Source: Chlorobiaceae bacterium (GTDB taxonomy: Bacteria; Bacteroidota; Chlorobiia; Chlorobiales; Chlorobiaceae). Taken from it: a DNA stretch of 64,000 nt. The position numbers were made by a program, and so were the translations under genes. The stretch spans positions 1 through 64,000 of the forward strand of contig JAAXXY010000010.1 of assembly GCA_013334225.1 (NCBI GenBank), in the 5' to 3' direction. The notes under the pieces were generated by a model. The model did not search any database and was not told where the DNA came from. It saw only the letters and a program-made list of their open reading frames with translations. The stretch's first letter is position 1, and every line of letters starts with the position of its first letter. Positions 46,045-57,796 of this stretch are shown here, piece after piece.

Positions 46045-46923
46045 TTACGCTTCATCGAGAAATCGCTTCTGCAGGTCGCCATAGGTCTCGATGCGGCGAT
46101 CGCGCAGAAAAGGCCAGTGTGAGCGGTAATACCCGATGCGGCTTCGATCGCATTCCGCAAGAAGAACTGCCTCGTTCTGATGAGCAGCTTCAGCGATAAC
46201 CTGGCCGAAAGGATCCGAGACAAAACTGTTGCCCCAGAATTCAAGCTCCCCCTCTCTACCGACCCTGTTGGCTGCTGCGACAAAAACTCCGTTGGCGACA
46301 GCATGGCTCAACTGCATGGTTTTCCAGGCCGTCTGCTGTGAAAGCCGGACATCGGTGGAACGTTCGCCTGCAGCCCAGCCGATCGCGGTAGGATAGAAAA
46401 GGATTTCAGCACCTTTGAGGGCTGTAAGCCTCGCGGCTTCGGGATACCACTGGTCCCAGCAGATAAGAACGCCGATCGTGGCATAGCGGGTTTTGAAAAC
46501 TTTATAACCCAGATCTCCCGGCGTGAAATAAAATTTTTCATAAAAACCGGGATCGTCCGGGATGTGCATCTTGCGGTATTTTCCAAGATATGCGCCATCC
46601 GCATCGATCACGGCGGCCGTGTTGTGGTACAGCCCCCTTGCCCTTGCTTCGAACAGGGAAGCGACAATGGCCACCTGCAGCTCACGTGCAAGAGACTGCA
46701 GAACACCGGTTGAAGGTCCCGGTATCGTTTCGGCATAGCCGAACGGTTCGTAATCCTCCGTCTGGCAGAAATAGGATGTCATGAAAAGCTCCTGCAGACA
46801 GACGATCTGTGCTCCAGATGCGGCAGCTTCACGGATTTTCAGGCATGCTTCGGCAAGATTTTCCTCAGGAGTGCTGCGGCAGGAACTTTGAACAAGCGCG
46901 ATCGTAACAATATCGGAATTCAT
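46045..46923 (-). CDS. aguB: N-carbamoylputrescine amidase
   Basis: 292 residues from the ATG at 46923; a longer open frame runs into menA. Nitrilase fold: E in CLQELFMTSYF, K in RKMHIPDDPGFYEKFYF, C in VLICWDQWYPEAAR. The DDPGFYEKFYFTPGD and WDQWYPE blocks are those of N-carbamoylputrescine amidase, which releases putrescine, CO2 and ammonia. With aguA this gives a full agmatine-to-putrescine route. Fourteen bp behind menA. Confidence 0.94.
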   Translation of the reverse strand: MNSDIVTIALVQSSCRSTPEENLAEACLKIREAAASGAQIVCLQELFMTSYFCQTEDYEPFGYAETIPGPSTGVLQSLARELQVAIVASLFEARARGLYHNTAAVIDADGAYLGKYRKMHIPDDPGFYEKFYFTPGDLGYKVFKTRYATIGVLICWDQWYPEAARLTALKGAEILFYPTAIGWAAGERSTDVRLSQQTAWKTMQLSHAVANGVFVAAANRVGREGELEFWGNSFVSDPFGQVIAEAAHQNEAVLLAECDRSRIGYYRSHWPFLRDRRIETYGDLQKRFLDEA

Positions 46924-46937
46924 ACAGGGAATCGTGA

Positions 46938-48909
<1,972 letters not shown>

Positions 48910-48919
48910 TTATTGGATA

Positions 48920-49261
48920 TTAGCCCTCATTCTGATCCTGATCGGAACTCGATCTTTTCAGATAGATGATCCCTTCGGGGTCAACCATGCCATAGAGAAT
49001 CGTGATCAGATGACCCAGATCGTCAAGTTCATGAATCTCGACATGGATGGCATCCCTTTTCGGCACCTGGTTTCCAGCATTGTCCCTGAAATAAAAAACT
49101 GCCCTGACTCCGCCATTAGGTGTCGTTCCCTCGAACTCGTAATTACCGTCCTCAAGTTCCGTAAGAGCGCAACCGGGAGCTGCGGAATCGATCGGACAGG
49201 ATGCGCATTGGGAGTAGAAACCTTCCTCTGACTCGGCGTATTCACAAACAGGAAACTTCAT
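48920..49261 (-). CDS. Small cysteine-containing hypothetical protein
   Basis: 113 residues. Four cysteines in the first 31 positions (C6, C19, C22, C31; YSQCASCPIDSAAPGC), a possible metal or iron-sulfur site. Beta-rich middle (FEGTTPNGGVRAVFYFRDN) and acidic C-terminus (SSSDQDQNEG). No signal peptide. Not recognised as a named family. It starts the operon with FNR (28-bp gap); a redox or metal role is possible but only inferred. Confidence 0.6.
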   Translation of the reverse strand: MKFPVCEYAESEEGFYSQCASCPIDSAAPGCALTELEDGNYEFEGTTPNGGVRAVFYFRDNAGNQVPKRDAIHVEIHELDDLGHLITILYGMVDPEGIIYLKRSSSDQDQNEG

Positions 49262-49388
49262 GGTTTTATCTTTTTATTTTCACCGGATTTTGATGCATGA
49301 AAATATAATACATTAAAATAATGTTGTAGAGTTCAAACTTTATTGATTTCTTAAGACAGCTTTCTACAAGAAATCAGCACAAAAAGTA

Positions 49389-50144
49389 ATGTTGGCAAAA
49401 CGCATCATACCATGCCTCGACGTCCGTGACGGACGGGTTGTGAAAGGAATTAATTTCGAAGGCCTGAGGGATGCCGGCTCGATTCTGGAACAGGCCCGTT
49501 TTTATAACAATGAACTGGCCGATGAACTGGTCTTTCTCGATATTTCAGCTTCGCTTGAATCCCGGAGAACAACCCTTGAAGAGGTGCTGAAAGTTTCCGG
49601 GGAAGTTTTTATCCCCCTTACCGTGGGAGGAGGCATCAATTCGGTTGAAACAGCAAAGGATGTCTTCCTGCACGGAGCTGACAAGGTTTCGGTCAACACC
49701 GCAGCTGTGAACGATCCGACGCTCATAACACGCATTGCCGAAAAATACGGGTCCCAGGCGGTGGTGGTTGCCATCGATGTCAAAAAAATCGGCAACGACT
49801 ATATTGTTCATACCCATTCAGGGAAAAAGCCGACAACTCTCGAAGCGCTCGATTGGGCACTGAAAGTCCAGGAACTCGGGGCCGGAGAGATTCTCCTCAC
49901 CAGCATGGACAGGGACGGCACAAAAGAAGGTTATGATAACGTGATTCTCTCGAGAATTTCGACATCGGTCCATATTCCCGTGATTGCTTCGGGTGGTGCC
50001 GGCAACCTGCAGCACCTCTATGAAGGATTTACGGAAGGTCATGCCGATGCGGCGCTCGCTGCATCGATATTCCATTTCAGGCAGCATTCGGTCCGCGAGG
50101 CGAAAGAATACCTCAGGGAGCGGGGAATTCCGGTAAGGCTCTGA
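49389..50144 (+). CDS. hisF: Imidazole glycerol phosphate synthase, cyclase subunit
   Basis: 251 residues, (beta/alpha)8 barrel. Catalytic D11 in [13 protein letters not shown] and D130-like in VAIDVKK; phosphate loops [10 protein letters not shown] and [10 protein letters not shown]. With HisH it makes IGP and AICAR in histidine synthesis. HisH is not in this window. A Sel1 gene follows 24 bp on. Confidence 0.97.
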   Translation: MLAKRIIPCLDVRDGRVVKGINFEGLRDAGSILEQARFYNNELADELVFLDISASLESRRTTLEEVLKVSGEVFIPLTVGGGINSVETAKDVFLHGADKVSVNTAAVNDPTLITRIAEKYGSQAVVVAIDVKKIGNDYIVHTHSGKKPTTLEALDWALKVQELGAGEILLTSMDRDGTKEGYDNVILSRISTSVHIPVIASGGAGNLQHLYEGFTEGHADAALAASIFHFRQHSVREAKEYLRERGIPVRL

Positions 50145-50168
50145 AAATTATCAACCTGCGAATAAACG

Positions 50169-50555
50169 ATGAACAGAAAACCGCTTTTCTGCATAGTTGT
50201 TCTCCTGCTTTTTTCAGGCCCCGTTAACGGCGAGACGCTCAGCAGGTTCCAGGCCGCCATGATCGAAGCCGGAAAAGGAAACCCGGAAGCCCAGAACAAA
50301 GTCGGCACCTATTACAAGATAGGTATCGGTACCGATCAGAATGACGCCGAAGCTGTCATATGGTACCGTAAAGCTGCTGATCTGGGCCATGCTGAAGCCC
50401 AGTTCAATCTTGGCGAGATGTATGAGGAAGGAAAAGGTGTGGCGGCCAATATCGATATGGCATTGACGTGGTATAAAAAAGCCTGTGAGAAAGGCTGGAA
50501 ATGCGGCTGCAGAAACTACCTGAAGCTTATGGAAGACAAGGGCGGATGCAACTGA
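50169..50555 (+). CDS. Exported Sel1-repeat protein
   Basis: 128 residues. A signal-peptide-like N-terminus (LFCIVVLLLFSGPVNG) is followed by about two Sel1-like repeats (EAQNKVGTYYKIGIGTDQND and EAQFNLGEMYEEGKGVAANI). The C-terminus has four cysteines (KKACEKGWKCGCRNYL ... GGC), which may form disulfides. A periplasmic scaffold by family analogy; partner unknown. Follows hisF by 24 bp. Confidence 0.78.
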   Translation: MNRKPLFCIVVLLLFSGPVNGETLSRFQAAMIEAGKGNPEAQNKVGTYYKIGIGTDQNDAEAVIWYRKAADLGHAEAQFNLGEMYEEGKGVAANIDMALTWYKKACEKGWKCGCRNYLKLMEDKGGCN

Positions 50556-50567
50556 ACCTCGAATCGG

Positions 50568-51455
50568 TCATACTCCCTTTTCTTCCATAAGTTTCTGACG
50601 GATATCCGAAAGTTCCTTTTTTCTCCGTTCGTTTGCTGCCGGATACGAAAGAGAAAGTTCTGAAAAGGTATGCAGGATAAGTTGCGACACAATTAACCGG
50701 GCATTGGCCTTGTCATCGGCGGGAACAATGTACCAGGGAGCATGCTTCGTGCTCGTCACGCTCAGACATTCCTCATATGCAGCCATGTACTCTTTCCAGT
50801 ATTTCCTTTCCTCCACATCCGCCGAACTGAATTTCCAGTTTTTCGACGGCTCGTCGATCCGGTGCAGGAACCGCTTCCGCTGCTCCTCCTTTGAAAGATG
50901 GAGAAAAAACTTGACGATCCTCGTCCCGTTCCGATGAAGATGGTGCTCCATTTCGACAATCGACTTGTACCGTTGTTCCCAAACTTTTCCACCGTTGGTC
51001 AGCTCAAGAGGTATGCGCTGAGCTTGAAGTATTTCCGGATGAACCCGGACAATAAGCACCTCTTCATAATAGGAACGGTTGAATATGCCGATCCGTCCCC
51101 GTTCGGGCAGACACCGGTAGCTTCGCCAGAGAAAGTCGTGCTCAAGCTCCTCAGCTGACGGATGTTTGAAACTGAATACCTGGCAGCCCTGAGGATTGAC
51201 TCCGGACATCACATGCCTGATGATGCTGTCTTTTCCCGCCGCGTCCATTGCCTGAAAAACAAGAAGCACAGAATAGCGGTTGTCGGCATAATGAACATCC
51301 TGAAACTTGCTGAGCTGCTCGACATGTTCGGTGAGCATCTCCTTGCAGTGGGTTTTCGATCTGTACAGGGGATCGACAAGCGTCGGTCGTTTCGAAAGAT
51401 TGACCTTTTCTCCTTCGCGAACGAGGAAGGCGTGATGATCGATACTCAACTGCAT
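50568..51455 (-). CDS. Polyphosphate kinase 2 family protein
   Basis: 295 residues, single PPK2 domain. P-loop [19 protein letters not shown] at about 67-85, Walker B-like [17 protein letters not shown], lid lysine/arginine run [15 protein letters not shown], and [14 protein letters not shown] at the end. It uses polyphosphate to phosphorylate nucleotides, usually ADP, GDP or AMP; class cannot be fixed by eye. Convergent with the Sel1 gene. Confidence 0.92.
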   Translation of the reverse strand: MQLSIDHHAFLVREGEKVNLSKRPTLVDPLYRSKTHCKEMLTEHVEQLSKFQDVHYADNRYSVLLVFQAMDAAGKDSIIRHVMSGVNPQGCQVFSFKHPSAEELEHDFLWRSYRCLPERGRIGIFNRSYYEEVLIVRVHPEILQAQRIPLELTNGGKVWEQRYKSIVEMEHHLHRNGTRIVKFFLHLSKEEQRKRFLHRIDEPSKNWKFSSADVEERKYWKEYMAAYEECLSVTSTKHAPWYIVPADDKANARLIVSQLILHTFSELSLSYPAANERRKKELSDIRQKLMEEKGV

Positions 51456-51786
51456 GGTGAAAAAACGGCTGATTTACCTGACAATCCCTTGCAATCAGAA
51501 CTTTACGGATCAATGTAAATGTAATGAACCTTTGACTGGATAACCAAAAACATGTCGCTGGCACCTGCAACTATAGTAACTTTTTACAAATATCGTTGGC
51601 AGGCAGATCGGGTTGTTCTTTAAACGGATCAAGCAAAACCTTAAAATCAAGTCATCCCTCGGGGAGCATTTCAATCACTCTGTCAATAAGGTGAGTAATG
51701 CGCCCCCTCAAATCGTATTATTTTTAACCGGACAGAAGTGATTTCATTACTATATTACTGTCATTTTATAACACAAAAAAATACTT
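51456..51786. other. Divergent gap between PPK2 and outer-membrane gene
   Basis: About 330 bp. On the minus strand lies the short coding-looking stretch listed at 51571-51717. The rest is A/T-rich; near 51740-51780 an A/T tract precedes the next ATG. No RNA gene or terminator was recognised. Confidence 0.35.
51571..51717 (-). pseudogene. Possible decayed small ORF with in-frame TGA
   Basis: After a TAA at 51718-51720, a frame reads YDLRGRITHLIDRVIEMLPE then TGA (51652-51654), then DFKVLLDPFKEQPDLP and on to TAG at 51571. The composition on both sides of the TGA is protein-like (hydrophobic/charged alternation, no rare runs), which suggests a nonsense change or a gene fragment. The family is not recognised and no ATG is present, so this is weak. 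Confidence 0.3.
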
Positions 51787-52473
51787 ATGCCCCACAACCT
51801 CGTCAAGCGAACTGCGGTTTTGTGTTCATTTCTTATTTTTACTGCATTTGGCAAAACAAACTGTGCTAACGCGGCAGATATAGCTGGCGGACTGAAGGCG
51901 AGCACCCTCGGTGCCGGAGCCGAAGTAACTCTCGGGATTTCAGCTTCCCTCAATTTCAGAACCGGCGCAAATACTTTCACTTACGGAGCAGCAACCATCA
52001 AAAGTGGAAACCCCGTCGAATACGACCTGAATCTACGATCCTTTTCTGCACTCATAGACTGGTTTCCGCTTCGTGACGACTCCGGATTCAGGATCACTTC
52101 CGGTGTGATTATCAATAACAACAAGTTTACAGGGAATACCCAGCCGGCTGACAGTTACGACATTGGTGGGGTCGTGTATCCGGCTGATCAGGTGGGAGTA
52201 ATGAGCGGAAATGCGAAATTCAATAATATCGCACCTTATTTCGGAATAGGTTGGGGTAATCCATTTACAACGGAATCTCGTTTTTCATTTTCCTTCGATA
52301 TCGGATTAGCTTACCAGGGAAGACCTGACGTATCCCTCGCTGTTTCAGGACCAATCGCTTCCGATCCGGTGTTTCAGGCAAATCTGCAACGGGAAACCAG
52401 TGACATCAAGGGTGAAATCGATGCCTTCAAATTTTATCCGGTGGTTTCGGCAGGCATAGCTTACAGGTTCTGA
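51787..52473 (+). CDS. Outer-membrane beta-barrel protein
   Basis: 228 residues. Signal peptide with ALA-like cleavage (about 1-30: FLIFTAFGKTNCANAAD). The remainder alternates Gly/Ser/Thr and aromatic strands and ends in the outer-membrane motif with terminal Phe (AGIAYRF). Internal SIDWFPLRDDSGFRI-like and APYFGIGWGNPF blocks resemble OmpW/OprF-type small porins without matching one by eye. Function unknown. Confidence 0.75.
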   Translation: MPHNLVKRTAVLCSFLIFTAFGKTNCANAADIAGGLKASTLGAGAEVTLGISASLNFRTGANTFTYGAATIKSGNPVEYDLNLRSFSALIDWFPLRDDSGFRITSGVIINNNKFTGNTQPADSYDIGGVVYPADQVGVMSGNAKFNNIAPYFGIGWGNPFTTESRFSFSFDIGLAYQGRPDVSLAVSGPIASDPVFQANLQRETSDIKGEIDAFKFYPVVSAGIAYRF

Positions 52474-52700
52474 CACAAACCTGAAGTTGTATGACCAATT
52501 TTTCATGCAATTCAAGCCCCTGGACAATAGAAGAAGAGTCGTCGCTCCTGGTTCTTACCGTGGAAACGATGTTTGTTTTCAACATTTCCGGAAACATGAA
52601 AAAAAGAATACTATATCCGGCATGATCAGTACTTGTTCAATAGTTTCATCTTTGAACTATGCAGCTTTTCAGCTGGGTAACAAACGATTGGCTGCCAAAA

Positions 52701-54107
52701 TCAAAAAAATGATCTGCTGATACTTAAAAGCATTGCCGGATTGGGTTTTATCGACTCTCCCACATCGAGATAGAGCGCCTCGCGTAATGTCCAGTTGCTG
52801 GAAAGCCTGCTGCTGTTATCGATTGTCAAGGCAAACATATCTTCAGCGGGTTTTTGGGCATACATGGAACCCATCTGACGAATCCATGCTATTTTGACAA
52901 TGGGATTGAAAAGATTGCTGAACTCAAGTGCTACACCGATATTCGCTCCCTTAAGCCAGTTTTGTGCAAACCACCGGTAGTTCGGACCTGGATCGAACAT
53001 GATAAAGGGATGTCCGATACCAAAACCTTCGTAAGTCCACCCACTGTAATACTCACCATGATTGAAATAGCTCCCGGACCCATCTGAATTCAGTGACTTC
53101 CCCGTGGTATCGAGGTATTCGATATTGACGCGCTTCAAGACTGCTTTTGGCTGCTTGTTGATCAGCGACAAACCTGCAAGGTAATCTCCCGGTCTTATGA
53201 GGCCTGCGCCGACAAGACCGCTGCCGTCTTCGAAAAGGGTCGATGCATAGAGTATCCAGTCGCGTTCGCACCCCTTGAACTGTATGGCGTATTCGATACT
53301 GCCAAGATGATTGCCCAGCGCATAGGACTGATCATTCGAGGAAGCATTGCCTGTTCCGGCTTTTCCCAGAAATACTTTTAACAAATCGCCAATACCTGAC
53401 GGATAATGGAAACCGGTTTCCCTGTTTGTTCCTCCCCAGACAACAACGTGCTGCAGCCCTGCATAGAGATTGATCCCCGTACAGTTACTTGCGGTTCCAT
53501 AACGCATGTAGAGATATTTCTGGTGCAGGTAAGCATTTTTCATGAACTGTTCTTCCCCCATCCATCCATGTGCAAGGTAAGCATTGATGGCAAAGTCTTC
53601 TGACAGATTGACAAAACCATTCGTGGAAAGGGTAACTTTCGGGATGTTCGGTGCCTGGTTGCTGTACAGTTCCGGACCTGCGGTAAGCAAGGTGTCTGCC
53701 AAACCGAAAAATTCCGATTTTCTGCCAACAGAGAGTTTTATACCCTTGTATCTTACCCCTACATATGCTTCCGTTAACGCAACATCAGGCTTGCTGCCGG
53801 TACGACCCGTAATATCAGCGCCATACATCCAGTCCATTTTCTTTTTTTCATCGTCCTTTTTGCTCAAGCGAAGACGAGTGAAAACAAGACTTCCCTCTTT
53901 ACCGAACCTTCCGTGCTGATTCGACTGAAGCCAGAAGGGCTGTTTATCTTGTGCGGAAACAACCGTTCCTGTCGATACTTCGAGAGAATCCAGCCATGCT
54001 GTACTTATATTTTCAGCAGCTCTGGCATTATTCATTAGCATTAATTGCATTATCACCAAAGCGAACAGAAAGGTGAGACGAATAAACTTATTTTGGATGA
54101 ACGTCAT
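52701..54107 (-). CDS. Wzi-family capsule assembly protein
   Basis: 468 residues. Signal peptide (about 1-30: FLFALVIMQLMLMNNARAA), then a beta-barrel body with PFWLQSNQHGRFGKEG, DITGRTGSKPDVALTEAYVG and SVGRKSEFFGLADTLL, the order typical of the Wzi/CapsAssemb family. C-terminus SISRSFF ends in Phe. Wzi is an outer-membrane lectin anchoring capsular polysaccharide. At the downstream end of the minus-strand polysaccharide cluster. Confidence 0.88.
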   Translation of the reverse strand: MTFIQNKFIRLTFLFALVIMQLMLMNNARAAENISTAWLDSLEVSTGTVVSAQDKQPFWLQSNQHGRFGKEGSLVFTRLRLSKKDDEKKKMDWMYGADITGRTGSKPDVALTEAYVGVRYKGIKLSVGRKSEFFGLADTLLTAGPELYSNQAPNIPKVTLSTNGFVNLSEDFAINAYLAHGWMGEEQFMKNAYLHQKYLYMRYGTASNCTGINLYAGLQHVVVWGGTNRETGFHYPSGIGDLLKVFLGKAGTGNASSNDQSYALGNHLGSIEYAIQFKGCERDWILYASTLFEDGSGLVGAGLIRPGDYLAGLSLINKQPKAVLKRVNIEYLDTTGKSLNSDGSGSYFNHGEYYSGWTYEGFGIGHPFIMFDPGPNYRWFAQNWLKGANIGVALEFSNLFNPIVKIAWIRQMGSMYAQKPAEDMFALTIDNSSRLSSNWTLREALYLDVGESIKPNPAMLLSISRSFF

Positions 54108-54170
54108 TTTATGTTCTCTCTTAAATCAACACTGATGTTCTTTTTTAAAAAATATTTCAATGTTCTGTTT

Positions 54171-55127
54171 CTATACAGCTTTGCCAATTATCCTTGAAGC
54201 ATCCGGTACAGCAAAAGGACCATCCCAATAGGTACGATGCATACCGAGCTTACGTTTTAAGCCAATAGACAATTTGGATTCCTGCTGCCCTAACTTGTAT
54301 CCGATCAACTTGGCAGCATTGCGGACAAGTGAACCAGGCCACAGATGCATTCTTTTAACCCCGAGAAACTTCAATTCCGATTTGACGTAACGTATTCCCT
54401 CACCGCCCGTACCCCCAAAGTTCTCGCGAATCCAGGATTCCCTTGCATGAAAAACCCCCATGTCGAAATAGCGCCTGAACTCATCCTCCAAGGTATAATT
54501 GTGAGAATGCCTACACGGTGCACTTCCGGCATAGACAATCTTCCAGCCCGCCATCAGCATCTTTGCTGCTACATACATATCTTCGGCAAAGATGACATGA
54601 TCCGGAAATCCACCTACTGCATTGAGGGCTGTTTTACGATAAGCTGCAAACGAGTTTGACATAAAAGCTGTTTTTATGCCAAGAATAGGTGCATCTTCCA
54701 TCGTCTTGATCTGGACACCTTCTGGATAATTGAACAGTCGCGCATGTTGAGCCAATGGTGTCGCATCGTGATGCGGTAATTGCCTCCCACAAACGGCCCC
54801 AACTTTCGGATCGTCAAAAGGTTCTATAATCAGCTTGATTGACTCTTTATCTTCAAGGATAGCATCTTGTGTAAGATAGATATAAATGTCGTACTTGGGA
54901 TTTTTATCAACCATAAGTTGCCTGGTTCCACCATGGTTGAATGCATTTGTTGGAATAATTATTACATTATCGACCCTTTTCATAGCTAAATCTTTTGTTC
55001 CATCTTTTGAACTGGAGTCTATGATGATAACATCAAATGTATAGGATTGTTTTTTAATGGAATCGAGCAATCGAACAAGATCGTTTTTACCATTGTATGT
55101 AGGAATAATACAGGTAATACTAAGCAT
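54171..55127 (-). CDS. Glycosyltransferase family 2, rhamnosyltransferase-like
   Basis: 318 residues. GT-A fold: ITCIIPTYNGKNDLVRLLDS at the N-terminus, DVIIIDSSSKDGTKDLA, the donor-metal region YLTQDAILED (DxD replaced by QDA), and ILGIKTAFMSNSFAAYRKTA with FAEDMYVAAKML (acceptor site). The C-terminal domain resembles rhamnosyltransferases (FRRYFDMGVFHARESW). It adds a sugar to the undecaprenyl-linked repeat unit at the cytoplasmic face. The sequence is less A/T-rich than the genes to its right. Confidence 0.85.
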   Translation of the reverse strand: MLSITCIIPTYNGKNDLVRLLDSIKKQSYTFDVIIIDSSSKDGTKDLAMKRVDNVIIIPTNAFNHGGTRQLMVDKNPKYDIYIYLTQDAILEDKESIKLIIEPFDDPKVGAVCGRQLPHHDATPLAQHARLFNYPEGVQIKTMEDAPILGIKTAFMSNSFAAYRKTALNAVGGFPDHVIFAEDMYVAAKMLMAGWKIVYAGSAPCRHSHNYTLEDEFRRYFDMGVFHARESWIRENFGGTGGEGIRYVKSELKFLGVKRMHLWPGSLVRNAAKLIGYKLGQQESKLSIGLKRKLGMHRTYWDGPFAVPDASRIIGKAV

Positions 55128-55282
55128 AAATACTCTTAATTATTTCAGGAAAACAATTCCGCATCAAATACTTTATAATTTAATACCATCTATTATAATT
55201 ATTTTTTGAATAACAAAAAATCAGAGTTTTATGGATTTTCTATGATATAATACAGCTGAACACACAGCCAACTATCAACAGA

Positions 55283-56548
55283 TTACTTTTTTATATATTT
55301 TTGATTTTGATAATATCCAATAAGAAATAAAAATAAAGACATCGATTTATATGACAAATGAATATCTATAAACAATAAATTTATCGTATAAACAAAGATG
55401 ACTGATAATCCGAAAGGGATGATTTTTACAATTCTTTTTAAAAATATTAAATAAATATATAGTCCAATTACACCTGTCTCCACAAGTATACGTACAATAC
55501 CACCGTCTAATGCAGGCCCGAAAGTACCAATGCCAGTTCCAAATATAATTGTTGAAATAGAACTTTTAAATTCTGTGATCGCAATAACCCAATGTGTAGC
55601 ACGTATTATCCAACTTAAGTCTGAATCATTATTATAAGCAACATCATCAAACCAATTATAATCAAACTTTCCGATCGGTTCAGCTGAATTTAAAGACTTA
55701 AAAAAGAATGATAAGTTTTCATAATCAGCTAAATCATTTAATCTACCAACTAAATTTTGTCCAAAAAAATAAAATACTGACATAAATAATATTAAAAGGC
55801 CAGGAAATATTAATATTAATTTTTTATTGCCATAACGAGTAAAAAATAATGGTATAACTGAAAACAAAAATGCTATTATTCCTGACCTTGATCCTGTTAA
55901 CAATATAATAATAAAGACAGCTATAGTATAATATATAAAGCTAACAGTAGAAGTCTTAATTATTGTTGAGCTTATAATAACCAAGTATATTATATTAATT
56001 ACTAAAACAAGCTCCCAGGGTCCTGCAGTTAGACCAACAACTCTACCTGCTACATTTTGATAACCATCTACAGTAAAGCCTCCGATTATGCCTGCAGCTT
56101 GTAATAAAACTATAACAAGCGTTAGATTAAAATATATTTTTAATGCAGGATAAATCGATTTTTTCTGAGAAAGAAAGTATCCAAAGAAAAGAAAAGCAGT
56201 GTATTCAACAAATCTTATACCATACAATATATTAGGGGAATAGCCTGACAAAGCAGCAGGAATAATCCCTACAAAAGCCCAGAGAATAAAGGTAGAATAT
56301 CCATAACTCTTTGGTAAATTAGGTTTTTTTTTACTTAAATAATAAGCAGGAATAAGAAAGAAATAACATATAAACAATATAATATCATCTATTCTAAATC
56401 CGGCATTCTGACCTTTAATTGCTATTAAATTAATTTTTGGAATAAATAATAAAGTAAAAGTCACATAAAATATTATATTATAAAATAATCCATTGCATTG
56501 CAATACGTTTTTACCCAAAATTTTTTGTAAAGACACTGTATCTGACAT
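55283..56548 (-). CDS. Wzy-like O-antigen/capsule polymerase
   Basis: 421 residues, with about 11-12 membrane helices and one large periplasmic loop (about 240-340: GQNLVGRLNDLADYENLSFF) before ATHWVIAITEF. The O-antigen-ligase/polymerase (Wzy_C-like) pattern LTGSRSGIIAFLFSVIP is present. It would join repeat units in the periplasm. Codon use is very A/T-rich, unlike neighbouring chromosomal genes, as is usual for serotype-specific polymerases. The frame has no close motif beyond these, so the name is by topology and context. Confidence 0.8.
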   Translation of the reverse strand: MSDTVSLQKILGKNVLQCNGLFYNIIFYVTFTLLFIPKINLIAIKGQNAGFRIDDIILFICYFFLIPAYYLSKKKPNLPKSYGYSTFILWAFVGIIPAALSGYSPNILYGIRFVEYTAFLFFGYFLSQKKSIYPALKIYFNLTLVIVLLQAAGIIGGFTVDGYQNVAGRVVGLTAGPWELVLVINIIYLVIISSTIIKTSTVSFIYYTIAVFIIILLTGSRSGIIAFLFSVIPLFFTRYGNKKLILIFPGLLILFMSVFYFFGQNLVGRLNDLADYENLSFFFKSLNSAEPIGKFDYNWFDDVAYNNDSDLSWIIRATHWVIAITEFKSSISTIIFGTGIGTFGPALDGGIVRILVETGVIGLYIYLIFLKRIVKIIPFGLSVIFVYTINLLFIDIHLSYKSMSLFLFLIGYYQNQKYIKK

Positions 56549-56557
56549 CCTATTTCC

Positions 56558-57781
56558 TTATCTACAAAACTCAACTTGATACAAACTATTTAATTCCTGT
56601 GATTTAGATGTAATTAAAGATAATTGCGAAGATTTATATGCATTTAATTTTTCTGAATCATGAAGTAAATCTAAAATTAAATTTATAGATTTATCTTCAG
56701 CAGGAATAACAATATCATTAAAGCCGCTCCCATTAACGCCATTGTAATTACTTATACAGACACAATTCCTACTTAACGCATCGATAAGTTTTGTTTTTAC
56801 ACCACCTTTATTTTTCGAAAAATTAAGAAATAATTTTGTTCTTGAATAAAGTTTATCTAACTCTGAACTACTGATATTCGTAAGTAAATCAAATTTGAAT
56901 ATTTTTTTCAAGTATTTATTAACTTCTTTTTGACGTTTTACGTTATTACACTTTCCTGCAATAATTACTGAAACATCCTCTTTCATATTAAGATTGCTTA
57001 AAAAGAAAAGCGACTCTGCAGCCGCTTTAACATTATCGTCAGAATCTAGATTACCAACATATAAAAAATCTAAATTATATATATGATTGACTTCCGACTT
57101 AAAAAAACTATTAGTTGACAGCAAATTCATATTAAAATATATTGGCAGCAGTCTATTTATTTCATTTTTTTTTAAACCTGTAGTTACAATATCTCGTTCA
57201 GAAATAAAATATATTCTATCGAATAAACCATTTTTTAATATATTATTTTGAAAATCAATATATTTTTTAGACTCAAAAAAGAAAAAAAATTTTTTAAATA
57301 TATTTTTTGTTCCTAATGAAAGCTCCGCATAATACTCCGCTTCATTATTATGCATCCTAAGATAAAATGATGTGTTTATATATTTTTTTAATAATAATGA
57401 AAACAAAGTAGTCTTTAAATGTTCAATAAAAACAAAATTATATTTAACTGATGAAACATAGGAAATTAGCTCCTCTGTTGGTTTCATCGCACGAACTTTT
57501 GCAGATACAGGATATCTATCGAAAAAGCAAATATTATTCTTATAAGGAAGTATAAATACTCGATCAAATATATTATGATTTGAATTAATATAGATACTTT
57601 CAAAAGTTAGAATTCTGGTTCTATCGCTCGCTAAACATATTAGATCAATACCATATCCTGCACTTTTAAAATAATCAACCCTTTGCATCACATCATATAC
57701 CCCACCATAGTTCGTAGGATATGGTGTATCAAACATGCATAAAAGGATCTTTTTTTCGCACTCTAATGAATTACAACACAT
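56558..57781 (-). CDS. Glycosyltransferase family 4-like
   Basis: 407 residues. GT-B fold: N-terminal LLCMFDTPYPTNYGGVYDVM with a glycine loop, C-terminal FLYVGNLDSDDNVKAAAESL then SRTKLFLNFSKNKGGVKTKL, which substitutes for the usual E-x7-E block. It starts 9 bp upstream of the polymerase. Very A/T-rich. It probably adds one sugar of the repeat unit; donor unknown. Contains no membrane helix. Confidence 0.8.
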   Translation of the reverse strand: MCCNSLECEKKILLCMFDTPYPTNYGGVYDVMQRVDYFKSAGYGIDLICLASDRTRILTFESIYINSNHNIFDRVFILPYKNNICFFDRYPVSAKVRAMKPTEELISYVSSVKYNFVFIEHLKTTLFSLLLKKYINTSFYLRMHNNEAEYYAELSLGTKNIFKKFFFFFESKKYIDFQNNILKNGLFDRIYFISERDIVTTGLKKNEINRLLPIYFNMNLLSTNSFFKSEVNHIYNLDFLYVGNLDSDDNVKAAAESLFFLSNLNMKEDVSVIIAGKCNNVKRQKEVNKYLKKIFKFDLLTNISSSELDKLYSRTKLFLNFSKNKGGVKTKLIDALSRNCVCISNYNGVNGSGFNDIVIPAEDKSINLILDLLHDSEKLNAYKSSQLSLITSKSQELNSLYQVEFCR

Positions 57782-57796
57782 TTTTCATATATCTAA

